A stretch of 64,000 nt of DNA, from contig NZ_RCCA01000001.1 in NCBI RefSeq assembly GCF_003663845.1, forward strand, positions 1,240,001 through 1,304,000. The letters are read 5' to 3'. Below the pieces are notes generated by a model that worked only from the letters and a program-made list of their open reading frames with translations, made no database searches and was not told the origin of the DNA. This DNA is from Chryseobacterium sp. 7 (GTDB taxonomy: Bacteria > Bacteroidota > Bacteroidia > Flavobacteriales > Weeksellaceae). The translations under genes were made by a program, and so were the position numbers. Of the stretch, positions 35,901 through 45,433 are shown in pieces. The stretch's first letter is position 1; the number at the start of each line of letters is the position of its first letter.

Positions 35901-37091
35901 ATGAGTACAAATATTTTTACTCCTTTCACAGAAGAAGAATTAATGCCGAAAGAGGAAAAATTGGAGGTTATAAAGAAAGGAAAACAGTTCAGTATTGGAA
36001 TTCCTAAAGAAACCTGTCTCAACGAGAGGAGAACCTGCATTACTCCTGACGCCGTACAGGTATTGGTAGAGCATGGCCATGAGATCATTATTGAAGCAGG
36101 AGCCGGAGAAGGTTCATTCTTTACAGATTTACAATATTCCGAATCTGGAGCAAAGATCACCAATGATCCTAAAGAAGCTTTCGGGCAGGATCTTATCCTA
36201 AAAGTCAATCCTCCTACAGAAGATGAGATTGAGTACATGAAACCTAATACTTATCTGGTTTCGGCACTTCAGATCAATCTTAGAGATAAGGAATATTTCT
36301 TAAAGCTTGCAGAGAAAAAAATTAATGCCATTGCTTTTGAATTTATTGTTGATGAGTACAAACAATTGGCTTTGGTAAGATTAATCGGGGAAATTGCAGG
36401 AACTGTTTCTATTTTATATGCTTCGGAATTGTTAGCCTTATCAAATGGATTAATGCTTGGAGGTATTACAGGAGTAAGACCTGCTGAAGTAGTTGTTCTG
36501 GGTGCTGGTATTGTAGGAGAATTTGCTACGAAAGCCGCAATAGGCCTGGGAGCCAGTGTAAAGGTTTTCGACAACTCTTTATCCAAACTGAGAAGACTTC
36601 ATACGATTGTAGACAGCCGTGTACCGACTTCTATTATTGATCCTAAAGAACTCAGCAAAAGCTTAAGACGTGCTGATGTAGTGATTGGGGCACTTCCAAG
36701 ATTGAATATGACGCCTATCGTTACAGAAGATATGGTCATGAAAATGAAAAAGGGCAGTGTAATCATTGATATTACCATAGACAACGGTAAAGTGATTGAA
36801 ACCTCAGAACTCACTACCATGGAAGATCCTTATGTCATCAAACACGGTGTCATTCACTGCGGACTTCCGAACCTTACTTCAAGAATGCCAAGAACTACCA
36901 CTAAGGCCATCTCGAATTTTTTCCTTTCCTACATTTTAAATTATGACGAAGAAGGCGGCTTTGAAAACATGCTGATCCGCAAAAACGAAATGAAGCAGAG
37001 CTTATATATGTACAAAGGAAGACATACCAAAAAGATCATCTGCGACCGTTTCGGACTTACGTACCACGATATCAATCTTTTAATTTTCTAA
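35901..37091 (+). CDS. ald: Alanine dehydrogenase
   Basis: A 396-residue NAD-dependent enzyme of the alanine dehydrogenase/PntA-like fold, interconverting L-alanine with pyruvate and ammonia. IGIPKETCLNERRTCITPDAV is the N-terminal substrate region, VVLGAGIVGEFATKAAIGLGASVKVFD the dinucleotide loop, and VIIDITIDNGKVIET follows. The N-terminal 30 residues extend beyond the usual start. The TAA overlaps the ATG of the next gene (TAATG). Confidence 0.9.
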   Translation: MSTNIFTPFTEEELMPKEEKLEVIKKGKQFSIGIPKETCLNERRTCITPDAVQVLVEHGHEIIIEAGAGEGSFFTDLQYSESGAKITNDPKEAFGQDLILKVNPPTEDEIEYMKPNTYLVSALQINLRDKEYFLKLAEKKINAIAFEFIVDEYKQLALVRLIGEIAGTVSILYASELLALSNGLMLGGITGVRPAEVVVLGAGIVGEFATKAAIGLGASVKVFDNSLSKLRRLHTIVDSRVPTSIIDPKELSKSLRRADVVIGALPRLNMTPIVTEDMVMKMKKGSVIIDITIDNGKVIETSELTTMEDPYVIKHGVIHCGLPNLTSRMPRTTTKAISNFFLSYILNYDEEGGFENMLIRKNEMKQSLYMYKGRHTKKIICDRFGLTYHDINLLIF

Positions 37092-37462
37092 TGAAGAAAC
37101 TGAAATTTTATGCAATAGGCTTCGTTCCGGGGCTTTTGATCGTATTTTTTATTTTAAACAAAAAAGGAGCAAGCTGCAGCGGGTATTTACCCAACAGCCG
37201 CGTAATTGCTGAAAGCCTTTCCAAAGAATTCAAATATTCTGAAGAAGCTAAAAATGCAATGACTGCCTATAAGGTTGATGAAAAATTTATAAAAGACAGC
37301 ATCATTACCAACGGAAAAGTAGATTTTGACCGCAGCCATGCACAGAAGAAACCATGTCCGGATTATCTGATCACCTATCCTGAAAAAAATCCGTCTTACG
37401 AGATCTCTTTTGAAAAATGTGAGGAGACTGTAACGGTAAAAGACCTTAAGAAACTTAAATAG
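37091..37462 (+). CDS. Small membrane-anchored protein downstream of ald (possibly DUF4258)
   Basis: A 123-residue protein with an N-terminal membrane anchor (FYAIGFVPGLLIVFFIL) and a short exported domain that includes CSGYLPNSRVIAESL, KKPCPDYLITYP and YEISFEKCEETVTV. Three cysteines in the exported part could form disulfides. It fits the size of DUF4258-like proteins but the match is tentative. Coupled to ald by a one-base overlap. Confidence 0.65.
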   Translation: MKKLKFYAIGFVPGLLIVFFILNKKGASCSGYLPNSRVIAESLSKEFKYSEEAKNAMTAYKVDEKFIKDSIITNGKVDFDRSHAQKKPCPDYLITYPEKNPSYEISFEKCEETVTVKDLKKLK

Positions 37463-37478
37463 TTTTCAAAAATAAACC

Positions 37479-38252
37479 ATGGAAGGCAATTACTACATGA
37501 TTCATGATTATCTGATATTCATCGGAGTTTTTGCCATTTTCCTGTTTCTGACCGTTAGCATTTATCTTTTCAGCCAGAATCAGAAGCTGAAACAGAGAAA
37601 TACCAAGTTATCAGAAACGAACAAACTTATTGAGCAACGCCTTAATGAAGTTCGTCTGGAGCATATCGGGACAAAGCTGAATCCGCATTTGTTTAAAAAT
37701 ATTCTTAATTCGGTGCAGTCTCATGCTTATCAGACGTATATGTCACTGGATAAGCTCGCGAATGTACTGGATTATATTTTGTATGAAAGCAACAATAAAT
37801 ATGTAAGCCCGAAAGAAGAGCTTAATTTCGCGTTAAGTCTTATTGAGATCAATAAAATTAAGATCAATCCACTTTTTGACTTCAGAATCAAATCAAGGAT
37901 TAATAAATCTGATGCGCTGTATGAAGAAAAGGTATTTGCTCCACTAATCTCTGTAGATCTTATAGAAAATGCCTTCAAACATACGGATTTTCTGGCTCAG
38001 GATTCTTTTATTTCCATTTATATGGAGCTTGAAAACGGTATTTTCACCATGAAAGTCAGCAATAAAGCTTCTCTGAAAAATATTCTGGAAAAAGAGAAAA
38101 GCGGTTTTGGAAGCCAGTCTTTTGATCAGAGGCTTAAAATGATTTACAGTACCTATTATCAGCTGGAAAGGAGTTCAAAAAACGGAATCTTTACGGCAGA
38201 ATTAAAAATCAATTTAGGGGAATTCTATGATAAAATGCGTTATTCTGGATGA
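37479..38252 (+). CDS. LytS-like sensor histidine kinase
   Basis: A 257-residue kinase with one membrane helix (about residues 10-30), a coiled segment and a His_kinase domain: KLNPHLFKNILNSVQSHAYQ with the phosphorylated histidine and DLIENAFKHTDF as the N box. Glycine-rich ATP lid GFGSQSF follows. There is no large sensor domain, so the signal is sensed by the membrane part or a partner. It overlaps the LytTR regulator by 26 bases. Confidence 0.88.
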   Translation: MEGNYYMIHDYLIFIGVFAIFLFLTVSIYLFSQNQKLKQRNTKLSETNKLIEQRLNEVRLEHIGTKLNPHLFKNILNSVQSHAYQTYMSLDKLANVLDYILYESNNKYVSPKEELNFALSLIEINKIKINPLFDFRIKSRINKSDALYEEKVFAPLISVDLIENAFKHTDFLAQDSFISIYMELENGIFTMKVSNKASLKNILEKEKSGFGSQSFDQRLKMIYSTYYQLERSSKNGIFTAELKINLGEFYDKMRYSG

Positions 38253-38937
38253 TGAATTACTGGCTATCAGTTATTTGAAACTTCTATGTGAGCAGATTGA
38301 CAATGTAGAAGTGGTAAAAGCCTTCAATGATCCTAAAATTTTTCTGAACGAAATAGATAGTCTCGACTGCAATCTGTGTATTCTGGATATTGAAATGCCC
38401 GGAATGACAGGGCTTCAGGTGGCTGAAATTATTTCAGGTTCCAAAAAGATCATCTTTACCACCGCTTATAAAGAATATGCCGCAGAAGCTTTTGACTTAA
38501 ATGTGGTAGATTATGTAAGGAAGCCCATTAAAAAAGAAAGATTAATCCAAGCCTTCGAAAAAGCTAAAGAACTGGTAGAAGATCCTCCTAAAAAGACCTT
38601 TATTGAATGGAATACCAATATTGGGAAAACGGTTATTTTCACAGAACAGATTTCTTATATTAAAACCTCTGAGATTGACAGCAGAGATAAAGATATTATC
38701 CTCAGCGATGGTACTACCATAGTATTAAAAAACCTGAATTTTAAAAACCTTCTGGAAATGCTTCCTGCAAAAGATTTTGCTCAGGTCAACAAAAAAGAGA
38801 TCATTGCACTTTCATTCATTAAAGTATTTTCAACCAACGAAATTATCACTACTATTCCTACGGAAGACCACACTTTTTTAAAGCTTCAGATTGGAGATGC
38901 TTATAAAAATTCACTAATGGAGCTATTCGGGAAATAG
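38227..38937 (+). CDS. LytTR-family response regulator
   Basis: A 236-residue response regulator. The receiver has IKCVILDDE, phosphoacceptor aspartate in LCILDIEMPGMTG, the TTAYKEYA switch and lysine in VRKPIKKERL. The C-terminal LytTR domain (ISYIKTSEIDSRDKDIILSD onward) binds direct repeats in target promoters. It pairs with the overlapping kinase gene. Targets are unknown; the genes just downstream are candidates. Confidence 0.9.
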   Translation: MIKCVILDDELLAISYLKLLCEQIDNVEVVKAFNDPKIFLNEIDSLDCNLCILDIEMPGMTGLQVAEIISGSKKIIFTTAYKEYAAEAFDLNVVDYVRKPIKKERLIQAFEKAKELVEDPPKKTFIEWNTNIGKTVIFTEQISYIKTSEIDSRDKDIILSDGTTIVLKNLNFKNLLEMLPAKDFAQVNKKEIIALSFIKVFSTNEIITTIPTEDHTFLKLQIGDAYKNSLMELFGK

Positions 38938-39017
38938 GTCTTTTTCAAAACTTTCCGGTTTCGTTACAGAATATAAGCCCTTTGTTACAACTCCTGTTTT
39001 TCGGTATTTAATCCGTT

Positions 39018-39025
39018 TAATTTTG
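39018..39025 (+). promoter_or_regulatory. -7 box TAATTTTG
   Basis: A TAnnTTTG match that ends one base before an in-frame ATG at 39027, which rules out that start and favours the ATG at 39048. Confidence 0.5.
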
Positions 39026-39047
39026 CATGGAATTAATTGATTTTATA

Positions 39048-39437
39048 ATGAAAAATTGTTTCTATGCTGCAGGACTTCTCATATCCGGCTTATGTTTCTC
39101 TCAGGAAAATTCTTCAAAATTGAAAGTCTCTTTTTTTGACGGAATAGTAGTAGCCGGATATGTAGACCATGGTGCTTACCTCAACTTTACAGGTCCTAAT
39201 GTAAATCTTACCTGCAAAAACATAAAATTTATTGTAGGAATGCTTCCTTCCCTGAGAATTAAAGAAGACCACTCTTCAGGAACCAAAAACAGTCCCATTA
39301 TGCCCACACTGGGAGCAGGATTAACGGTGGTTTATAAAAAGATTGCCTTTCAAATCCCTGCCTATTACAATGCTAAAACGGCAGATCAGAATGGGAACTG
39401 GAGAATAGGCTTTGGACTCGGCTATTCATTCAAATAA
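39048..39437 (+). CDS. Small exported protein, outer-membrane-like
   Basis: A 129-residue protein with signal peptide MKNCFYAAGLLISGLCFSQ. The mature part has strands VAGYVDHGAYLNFTGP, KFIVGMLPSLRI, GAGLTVVYKKIAFQIPAYY and a final WRIGFGLGYSFK, which looks like a small barrel or the end of one. No family was recognised. Start chosen from the signal peptide and promoter position. Confidence 0.7.
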   Translation: MKNCFYAAGLLISGLCFSQENSSKLKVSFFDGIVVAGYVDHGAYLNFTGPNVNLTCKNIKFIVGMLPSLRIKEDHSSGTKNSPIMPTLGAGLTVVYKKIAFQIPAYYNAKTADQNGNWRIGFGLGYSFK

Positions 39438-39533
39438 CTTTTATTACATTTTTTAGAACCTTCATTACATTTTAAAAAAAAGAGTATTTAACATAACTAT
39501 ATTCTTATCAACTTTGCATAAAATATTGGAATC

Positions 39534-41813
39534 ATGAATTTGGGGAAATACAAAAATTTAATTTTCTACATTACTACCATCGCAGTCTTCTCTTGTCTGA
39601 TGTATTATTTCATCATCGAAGGGCAGACGTTGGAAGTAAAAGAAAATATCGTTGCTAATACCAGCAGCGGCTCTACCTGGGAAAATTTCCAGGAATCATT
39701 CAAAACCAATCTTCACCATCCGCTTGCTTTATTATTAGCACAAATTGTCACTATCATTATGACTGCAAGACTTTTCGGGTGGATTTGTATGAAAATAAAA
39801 CAGCCTACTGTAATCGGGGAAATGATTGCGGGTATTGTGCTGGGACCATCACTTGTGGGAATGTATTTTCCAGAGTTTTCGGCGTTTCTTTTCCCCAAAG
39901 AGTCATTAGGTAATCTACAGTTTCTGAGTCAGATAGGTCTTATTCTTTTTATGTACATCGTAGGAATGGAGCTGGATCTGAGTGTATTAAGAAAAAAAGC
40001 TCACGATGCAGTGGTGATCAGCCATGCCAGTATTATTATTCCTTTTGCATTAGGAATTGGGCTTTCTTATTTCGTTTATCAGGAATTTGCACCGGACGGT
40101 ATCCAGTTTACTTCTTTTGCCTTATTCATCGCTATTTCGATGAGTATTACAGCATTCCCGGTACTGGCGAGAATTGTGCAGGAAAGAAACCTTCAGAAAA
40201 CTAAGCTCGGAACCATTGTTATTACCTGTGCTGCAGCCGATGATATTACGGCATGGTGTATTCTTGCTGCTGTAATTGCTATTGTAAAAGCAGGCTCTTT
40301 CACAAGCTCTATCTATGTGATCATTATGGCTATTGCCTATGTATTTTTAATGATAAAAATTGTCAGACCATTCCTGAAAAGAATCGGAGACCTACAGGCA
40401 GGAAAAAATAGCATCAGCAAGCCAATGGTCGCTATTTTCTTTCTGACTCTGATCTTATCTGCATATGCTACTGAAGTAATCGGTATTCACGCTTTATTCG
40501 GAGCTTTTATGGCAGGTGCTATTATGCCGGAGAACACAAAATTCCGTACACTCTTTATTGATAAAGTAGAAGATGTGGCTTTGGTACTTTTGCTTCCGTT
40601 GTTCTTTGTGTTTACGGGACTTCGTACCCAGATCGGACTTCTAAATGACAGTCATCTGTGGATGACAGCCGGATTTATTATTCTGACTGCTGTTCTCGGA
40701 AAATTTGCAGGAAGTTCACTCACAGCCAGATTTGTAGGCATTAACTGGAAAGAAAGCCTAACAATCGGAGCTTTGATGAATACAAGAGGTCTTATGGAGC
40801 TTATTGTCCTGAACATTGGATATGATCTCGGCGTTTTAAGCCCTGAAATTTTTGCAATGCTTGTGATTATGGCACTTTTCACCACTTTCATGACAGGCCC
40901 TGCGTTAGACTTCATTAATTTTATTTTTAAATCTAAAAAAAATCAGGACGAGCCACTTCACGAAAACGATTCTAAATACAGAGTTCTTCTCTCTTTTGAT
41001 AAGCCGGAATCCGGAAGCACCTTGTTGAAGCTTGCACATAATTTCACTCATAAAATGAACGGCAATAAAAGCATCACTGCTATGAATATTGCTCCGGTAG
41101 ATGAGATGCATGCGTATGATATCAATGAGTATGAAGATTCTCAGTTTCAGAACGTGATTGAAACGTCTCATGATCTTAATCTGGAGGTGACTACCTTATT
41201 CAAAGCCTCTACCGATATTGAAAGTGATCTTACCAGTATTACCAATAAAGGACATTATGACCTTCTACTGATTATGCTTGGAAAATCAATGTATGAAGGA
41301 AGTTTATTAGGACGATTACTTGGCTTTACAACGAAGATCATTAATCCTGAAAAGCTTCTGAATACGGTAAAAGGGAAAGGAAATATATTCAACAATTCTC
41401 CTTTTGACGATTTTACCCTTCAAATTCTGGACAAAACCAATATTCCGGTGGGAATTTTAGTAGAAAAAGATTTTAAAGCGGCAGACAAAGTATTTGTTCC
41501 GATCTTTAATCTGAGTGATTTTTATCTTCTTGAATATGCTAAAAGGCTGATCAATAACAATAATTCTCAGATTATTATTCTGGATGCCGCAGGACAGATC
41601 CGCAATAATATTGAAGTAAAAGAACTGATAAGAAGTATAGAGCAGGTAGCTCCCAATCACATCACCCTGTACAACGAGAAAAAGATTGAGAAAGATTTCC
41701 TGAATGCTCAGGATCTGATGCTGATCAGCAGCAAAAGCTGGAAAAATCTGATCGATACCAAAAGTCTCTGGCTTTCTGATATCCCATCTACATTAATAAT
41801 TTCAAACCCATAG
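39534..41813 (+). CDS. CPA2-family cation:proton antiporter
   Basis: A 759-residue antiporter. An extra N-terminal helix precedes a 12-13 helix Na+/H+ exchanger domain (residues 60-460) with GEMIAGIVLGPSLVG, MSITAFPVLARI and the ion-binding aspartates in CAAADDITAWCIL; GALMNTRGLMELIVLNIG is another family mark. The last 270 residues are cytosolic and resemble two UspA-like halves that may sense a ligand. It probably exchanges Na+ or K+ for protons at the inner membrane. Confidence 0.92.
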   Translation: MNLGKYKNLIFYITTIAVFSCLMYYFIIEGQTLEVKENIVANTSSGSTWENFQESFKTNLHHPLALLLAQIVTIIMTARLFGWICMKIKQPTVIGEMIAGIVLGPSLVGMYFPEFSAFLFPKESLGNLQFLSQIGLILFMYIVGMELDLSVLRKKAHDAVVISHASIIIPFALGIGLSYFVYQEFAPDGIQFTSFALFIAISMSITAFPVLARIVQERNLQKTKLGTIVITCAAADDITAWCILAAVIAIVKAGSFTSSIYVIIMAIAYVFLMIKIVRPFLKRIGDLQAGKNSISKPMVAIFFLTLILSAYATEVIGIHALFGAFMAGAIMPENTKFRTLFIDKVEDVALVLLLPLFFVFTGLRTQIGLLNDSHLWMTAGFIILTAVLGKFAGSSLTARFVGINWKESLTIGALMNTRGLMELIVLNIGYDLGVLSPEIFAMLVIMALFTTFMTGPALDFINFIFKSKKNQDEPLHENDSKYRVLLSFDKPESGSTLLKLAHNFTHKMNGNKSITAMNIAPVDEMHAYDINEYEDSQFQNVIETSHDLNLEVTTLFKASTDIESDLTSITNKGHYDLLLIMLGKSMYEGSLLGRLLGFTTKIINPEKLLNTVKGKGNIFNNSPFDDFTLQILDKTNIPVGILVEKDFKAADKVFVPIFNLSDFYLLEYAKRLINNNNSQIIILDAAGQIRNNIEVKELIRSIEQVAPNHITLYNEKKIEKDFLNAQDLMLISSKSWKNLIDTKSLWLSDIPSTLIISNP

Positions 41814-41929
41814 CCCAAAATAACACACCGATATTTCTATTTCTACTGGAAGCTGTAAATATTATTCGTTGTCTGTAAAGAAAAAACGGGTATATTTATA
41901 GCTTCAATTTTTTGGGTCATGCTGATTAA

Positions 41930-42073
41930 ATGCCACCCATTAAAAAAAGAAAACACCTTACCCAAGCTGTACATTCACATTCCCTTGGGGGAAATGTAAG
42001 GTCGGTATACGATCCTGAAAGTGCCGGCAGCCTGATGGGAATCAACTTTAATGAAGAGGAGAAAAACAAATAA
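41930..42073 (+). CDS. Small protein of 47 residues
   Basis: ATG at 41930 opens 47 codons: MPPIKKRKHLTQAVHSHSLG followed by a mixed region ending NFNEEEKNK. Basic at the N-terminus and acidic at the C-terminus, with no hydrophobic segment. Codon use is regular. It lies 34 bases before the zinc-ribbon gene on the same strand and may be cotranscribed. Function unknown. The rest of the 294-base gap shows no gene. Confidence 0.45.
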   Translation: MPPIKKRKHLTQAVHSHSLGGNVRSVYDPESAGSLMGINFNEEEKNK

Positions 42074-42107
42074 AAAATAACTTTTAACCAAAGATTAAGA
42101 TTTTAAT

Positions 42108-42647
42108 ATGTGCCGATACTCCATGATGGTTTACAAAGGTCATTATGCCTGTTTCAACTGCCAGAAAACATTCAAACGCCGCCACCTGAAAGATGTGGAT
42201 AGAGATGCTCAGGTTTCCGTGGAAGCCAAGTGTCCGGAATGTGGAAGTCTGATGGCCAATATGGGACTTGACTTTAAATCTCCGGCAAAAAATGATGACA
42301 AACAGTGGAACCACATCAAAGATTTGTATACTGTTGGAATCACATTTCATTCATGTGGATGTTCTGGCCCCGGATATATTCCCCAGGATCGTAGAGCAAT
42401 TATTGCGTATCTGGAAAAAATCCGCTCCGAATATATGCATGCCCTGGTATTTTGGAGATACCGCATAGAACCCGAAAATAAAAAGGAACGCGAACTGGAT
42501 TATCAAAAAAACAGTGGCCGTCTATGGGCTGTAAATCGCAATGCTTTTAAAGAAACTGTAACCAATCAGGAAGGCATTAATTATTGGCTTAAAAGGATTA
42601 CTGAAGTAGAAGAAAGACTGAATATTATTAAAGCTGATAAAAAATAG
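42108..42647 (+). CDS. Zinc-ribbon-containing protein of unknown function
   Basis: A 179-residue protein with two CxxC knuckles (CFNCQK at about residues 15-20 and CPECGS at 42-47) that would form a zinc ribbon, then HSCGCSGPGYIP and a helical C-terminal half. No DNA-binding or enzymatic motif was recognised beyond the ribbon. It could bind nucleic acid or a protein partner. Confidence 0.75.
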   Translation: MCRYSMMVYKGHYACFNCQKTFKRRHLKDVDRDAQVSVEAKCPECGSLMANMGLDFKSPAKNDDKQWNHIKDLYTVGITFHSCGCSGPGYIPQDRRAIIAYLEKIRSEYMHALVFWRYRIEPENKKERELDYQKNSGRLWAVNRNAFKETVTNQEGINYWLKRITEVEERLNIIKADKK

Positions 42648-42826
42648 TTCCCATATTAATCAGCCTTAGAAGTTTTTTTATCCAAAAGCTCTGCCCAATA
42701 CATACATTGTACGCCTTCGGATTTTCAGACTCCAATGATATTTTTATTTATTGTTAAAAAACAATTATCATTACATTCAATATCAGTTTACAATCAATTG
42801 ATACATTCGCTGCCATAAAATAGCAT

Positions 42827-44095
42827 ATGAAAAAACTACTATGGTCTGTCGGAGTACTGGCAGTACTGGCTTCATGTAAAAGTGATGATGATATAACAAT
42901 GATTAATCAGGATATTAATTATTCTAAACTGCCTCAGGAATTTCCGTTTACAAAGCTGGCTACTATAAATGGGGTAGATGTAATTAACGGCGGATTTGGT
43001 TCCGGTGCGGCCGCTCACCCAACAAGAAAAGGCGAGTTCTACGTCATTACAGACAGAGGACCTAATACTGATTTCCAAAATGGAAAGAAGTTTCTTGCTC
43101 CGAATTTTACCCCAACCATTATGCATTTTAAAATCAATGCTGATGGGAATGTAGAGGTAATCAAATATATTAAACTTAAAAATCCATTCGGGCAACTTAT
43201 TACCGGGCTTCCAAATCCTGTGGGAATGGGAAGTACGGGTGAGGTAGCTTATGATGCTTCCGGAAATGTTCTGGGGACTGATAACTATGGTCTTGACAGC
43301 GAAAGTATTGTTGCAGCTGCTGACGGGACATTCTGGGTTTCTGATGAATATGGTCCGCACATTGTGCATTACAGCGCAGATGGTATGGAAATGGAAAGAA
43401 TAAGCCCTATTGGTGTGAATACAGGCCCAAGAAAATTACCTGCTGTTTTGGCTAAAAGAAGAGCCAACAGGGGAATGGAAGGGCTTTGTATGACTCCTGA
43501 CGGACGAACATTGGTTGGAACAATACAATCCATGATGCTGGTACCCAATAAAACACTGGCTACTAATACTACTTTAACGAGAATTGTCACATTTGATATT
43601 ATTACAGGGCAGACCAAACAGTTCTTATATAAACAGGATGGAGGAGCTTCTGATTCTGTGTGTGATATTACGGCTTTGAGTAACAATGAATTCCTGGTCA
43701 TAGAAAGAGATGGGAATTTTGGGTCTCAGGGTGGTATCAAAAAAGTATACAGAATCAATCTCGGTAATGCGACTGATGTAAATGGTGCTGATATTGCTGC
43801 TGTGGATGGTATGAAAGTGAATGGAAAAGCTTTGGAACAGTGTTCGTGGGATGAAATTACAAATGCCGGGATAAAAGCGGTTACCAAAACATTAGCAGTA
43901 GATCTTGTAGCAAAACTGGGCTACGAGCATGATAAATTTGAAGGAATTGTTTATCTGGGAAATAATAAGCTGGCTGTTTTCAATGATGATGATTTTGGAG
44001 TAGTAGATGACGGAAACGGAAATCTAAAAGCAAAAATTTTACCTAAAACAGGTAAGGTAGACAAAGGAACAATGTATGTAGTCGATATTCAATAA
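42827..44095 (+). CDS. Phytase-like/esterase-like surface lipoprotein
   Basis: A 422-residue lipoprotein of the esterase-like activity of phytase family (PF13449). The signal ends LASCKSDDD; the acidic run right after the cysteine fits the flavobacterial lipoprotein export signal, so surface exposure is likely. Beta-propeller strands include GEFYVITDRGPNTDF, GTFWVSDEYGPHIVHY, RGMEGLCMTPDGRTL and NNEFLVIERDGNF. It may hydrolyse phosphate esters; this is inferred from family and untested. Confidence 0.85.
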   Translation: MKKLLWSVGVLAVLASCKSDDDITMINQDINYSKLPQEFPFTKLATINGVDVINGGFGSGAAAHPTRKGEFYVITDRGPNTDFQNGKKFLAPNFTPTIMHFKINADGNVEVIKYIKLKNPFGQLITGLPNPVGMGSTGEVAYDASGNVLGTDNYGLDSESIVAAADGTFWVSDEYGPHIVHYSADGMEMERISPIGVNTGPRKLPAVLAKRRANRGMEGLCMTPDGRTLVGTIQSMMLVPNKTLATNTTLTRIVTFDIITGQTKQFLYKQDGGASDSVCDITALSNNEFLVIERDGNFGSQGGIKKVYRINLGNATDVNGADIAAVDGMKVNGKALEQCSWDEITNAGIKAVTKTLAVDLVAKLGYEHDKFEGIVYLGNNKLAVFNDDDFGVVDDGNGNLKAKILPKTGKVDKGTMYVVDIQ

Positions 44096-44107
44096 TTAGT
44101 TTTAATA

Positions 44108-44142
44108 AAAAACGGTGACATTGAAGATCTGTCACCGTTTTT
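44108..44142. terminator. Bidirectional terminator
   Basis: AAAAACGGTGAC pairs perfectly with GTCACCGTTTTT over an 11-base loop, between the phytase-like gene and the convergent tpiA. Confidence 0.85.
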
Positions 44143-44167
44143 ATTATATGGAATTGAATTTCAGATA

Positions 44168-44926
44168 CTAATTAAAAGCTTCGATAATCTTAGAGAAATC
44201 CTCTAATTTCAAAGCAGCTCCTCCAATAAGACCACCGTCAATATCCGGTTGAGAGAAAATCTCTTTAGCATTGTCTGGCTTTACAGAACCTCCGTAAAGG
44301 ATAGACACCTCGTCAGCAACTTCCTGCCCGTATTTTGCAGCAATGATGCTTCTGATGTGAGCGTGAATTTCCTGAGCCTGCTCCGGACTTGCCGTTTCTC
44401 CTGTTCCGATAGCCCAAACCGGCTCGTAAGCAATCACTACTTTTTTGATCTCTTCAGCAGAAAGCGTGAACAGAGCTACTTCAGTCTGATTTTTAACAAC
44501 CTCAAAATGTTGTCCTGCTTTTCTCTGTTCAAGAGTTTCTCCGTTACAATAAACAGGGATAAGACCTTTGTCAAGAGCTAATTTGATTTTTCTGTTACAG
44601 TGAGAATCAGTTTCTCCATGGTATTGTCTTCTTTCAGAGTGCCCGATTAATGATCCTGTTGCATCAATAGATTCCAGCATATCTGCTGAAATTTCACCAG
44701 TATATGCACCGCTTTCATGCTCGCTCATATCCTGAGAAAATACTCCGATTTCATCCTTTTCAAAGATATCTTTTGCCATCATTAAATATAATGCAGGCGG
44801 AGCAATCCAAATCTCACAATTGGTAGCACTGTTGTTTTTATAGCTTAGTAACTGAATCATCAATTGTTGTGCATCAATTACATTTTTGTTCATTTTCCAG
44901 TTTCCTGCAACTATTTTTCTTCTCAT
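44168..44926 (-). CDS. tpiA: Triosephosphate isomerase
   Basis: A 252-residue glycolytic isomerase interconverting dihydroxyacetone phosphate and glyceraldehyde 3-phosphate. Catalytic residues are visible: Lys in GNWKMN, His in IGHSERRQYHGE and Glu in AYEPVWAIGTGETA; the phosphate-binding end is YGGSVKPDNA and GGLIGGAALK. Full length for the family. First gene after a terminator; TerB-like and BT_3928 genes lie upstream on the same strand. Confidence 0.97.
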   Translation of the reverse strand: MRRKIVAGNWKMNKNVIDAQQLMIQLLSYKNNSATNCEIWIAPPALYLMMAKDIFEKDEIGVFSQDMSEHESGAYTGEISADMLESIDATGSLIGHSERRQYHGETDSHCNRKIKLALDKGLIPVYCNGETLEQRKAGQHFEVVKNQTEVALFTLSAEEIKKVVIAYEPVWAIGTGETASPEQAQEIHAHIRSIIAAKYGQEVADEVSILYGGSVKPDNAKEIFSQPDIDGGLIGGAALKLEDFSKIIEAFN

Positions 44927-44966
44927 AAGATTTAAATATAGATTTAATTTTGTTTTTTCGAGTTGT

Positions 44967-45314
44967 TTATAATCCCCAAAGGTTTTTCAGCAGAACATAA
45001 AACGTATGCTCTTCTTCAGTTACTTTATTATCAGCTTTGATCAGTGATTTTGCAAACTGAACAAATTTCACACGCTCATCCTCTGTAGAATCTTCGTGAA
45101 AACATCTTGCATGGAATTCAAAATGATCTTTCCATTCTTCAGGCTGTAAAAGAGCCAATGTTTCAAGCTCATTGTCGAGATTCATTCTGAAAGGAAATTC
45201 ATCCGCCATGTATTGCTGTACCAGCATTCCTTCCTCAGGAGCAAACTCTCCGTCTACAGAAGAAAGGATCATTAATAAATGATAACCGGCGATTGATTTA
45301 TTTGATTTTTGCAT
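44967..45314 (-). CDS. TerB-like helical protein
   Basis: A 115-residue all-helical protein that resembles the TerB domain: YHLLMILSSVDGEFAPEEGMLVQQYM, then FVQFAKSLIKADNKVTEEEHTFYVLLKNLW. The paired Asp-Gly and Asp-Asn helix ends could hold metal. Tellurite resistance is not implied. It lies 40 bases before tpiA on the same strand. Confidence 0.75.
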   Translation of the reverse strand: MQKSNKSIAGYHLLMILSSVDGEFAPEEGMLVQQYMADEFPFRMNLDNELETLALLQPEEWKDHFEFHARCFHEDSTEDERVKFVQFAKSLIKADNKVTEEEHTFYVLLKNLWGL

Positions 45315-45344
45315 GAGTTGTTGTATGTTTAAGTTTAGTGTTTA

Positions 45345-45433
45345 AATTTTATAGTTGATAGTTGATAGTTGATAGTTGGATACAAATATCTGTTGTAACA
45401 TATCATTTATAATTCATCATTCATCATTTATAA
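45345..45433. repeat. Low-complexity intergenic repeat block 6 (ATAGTTG heptamers)
   Basis: Four perfect tandem copies of ATAGTTG run from 45351 to 45378, followed by two copies of ATTCATC (45412-45425) in a TTATAATTCATCATTCATC context. The same ATTCATC/TTATAATT words appear at about 4075-4105 and 47315-47405. Confidence 0.75.

Noticed and set aside
44967..45314. Tellurite resistance gene
   Set aside because: TerB-like fold alone does not indicate tellurite resistance, and no ter cluster is nearby.
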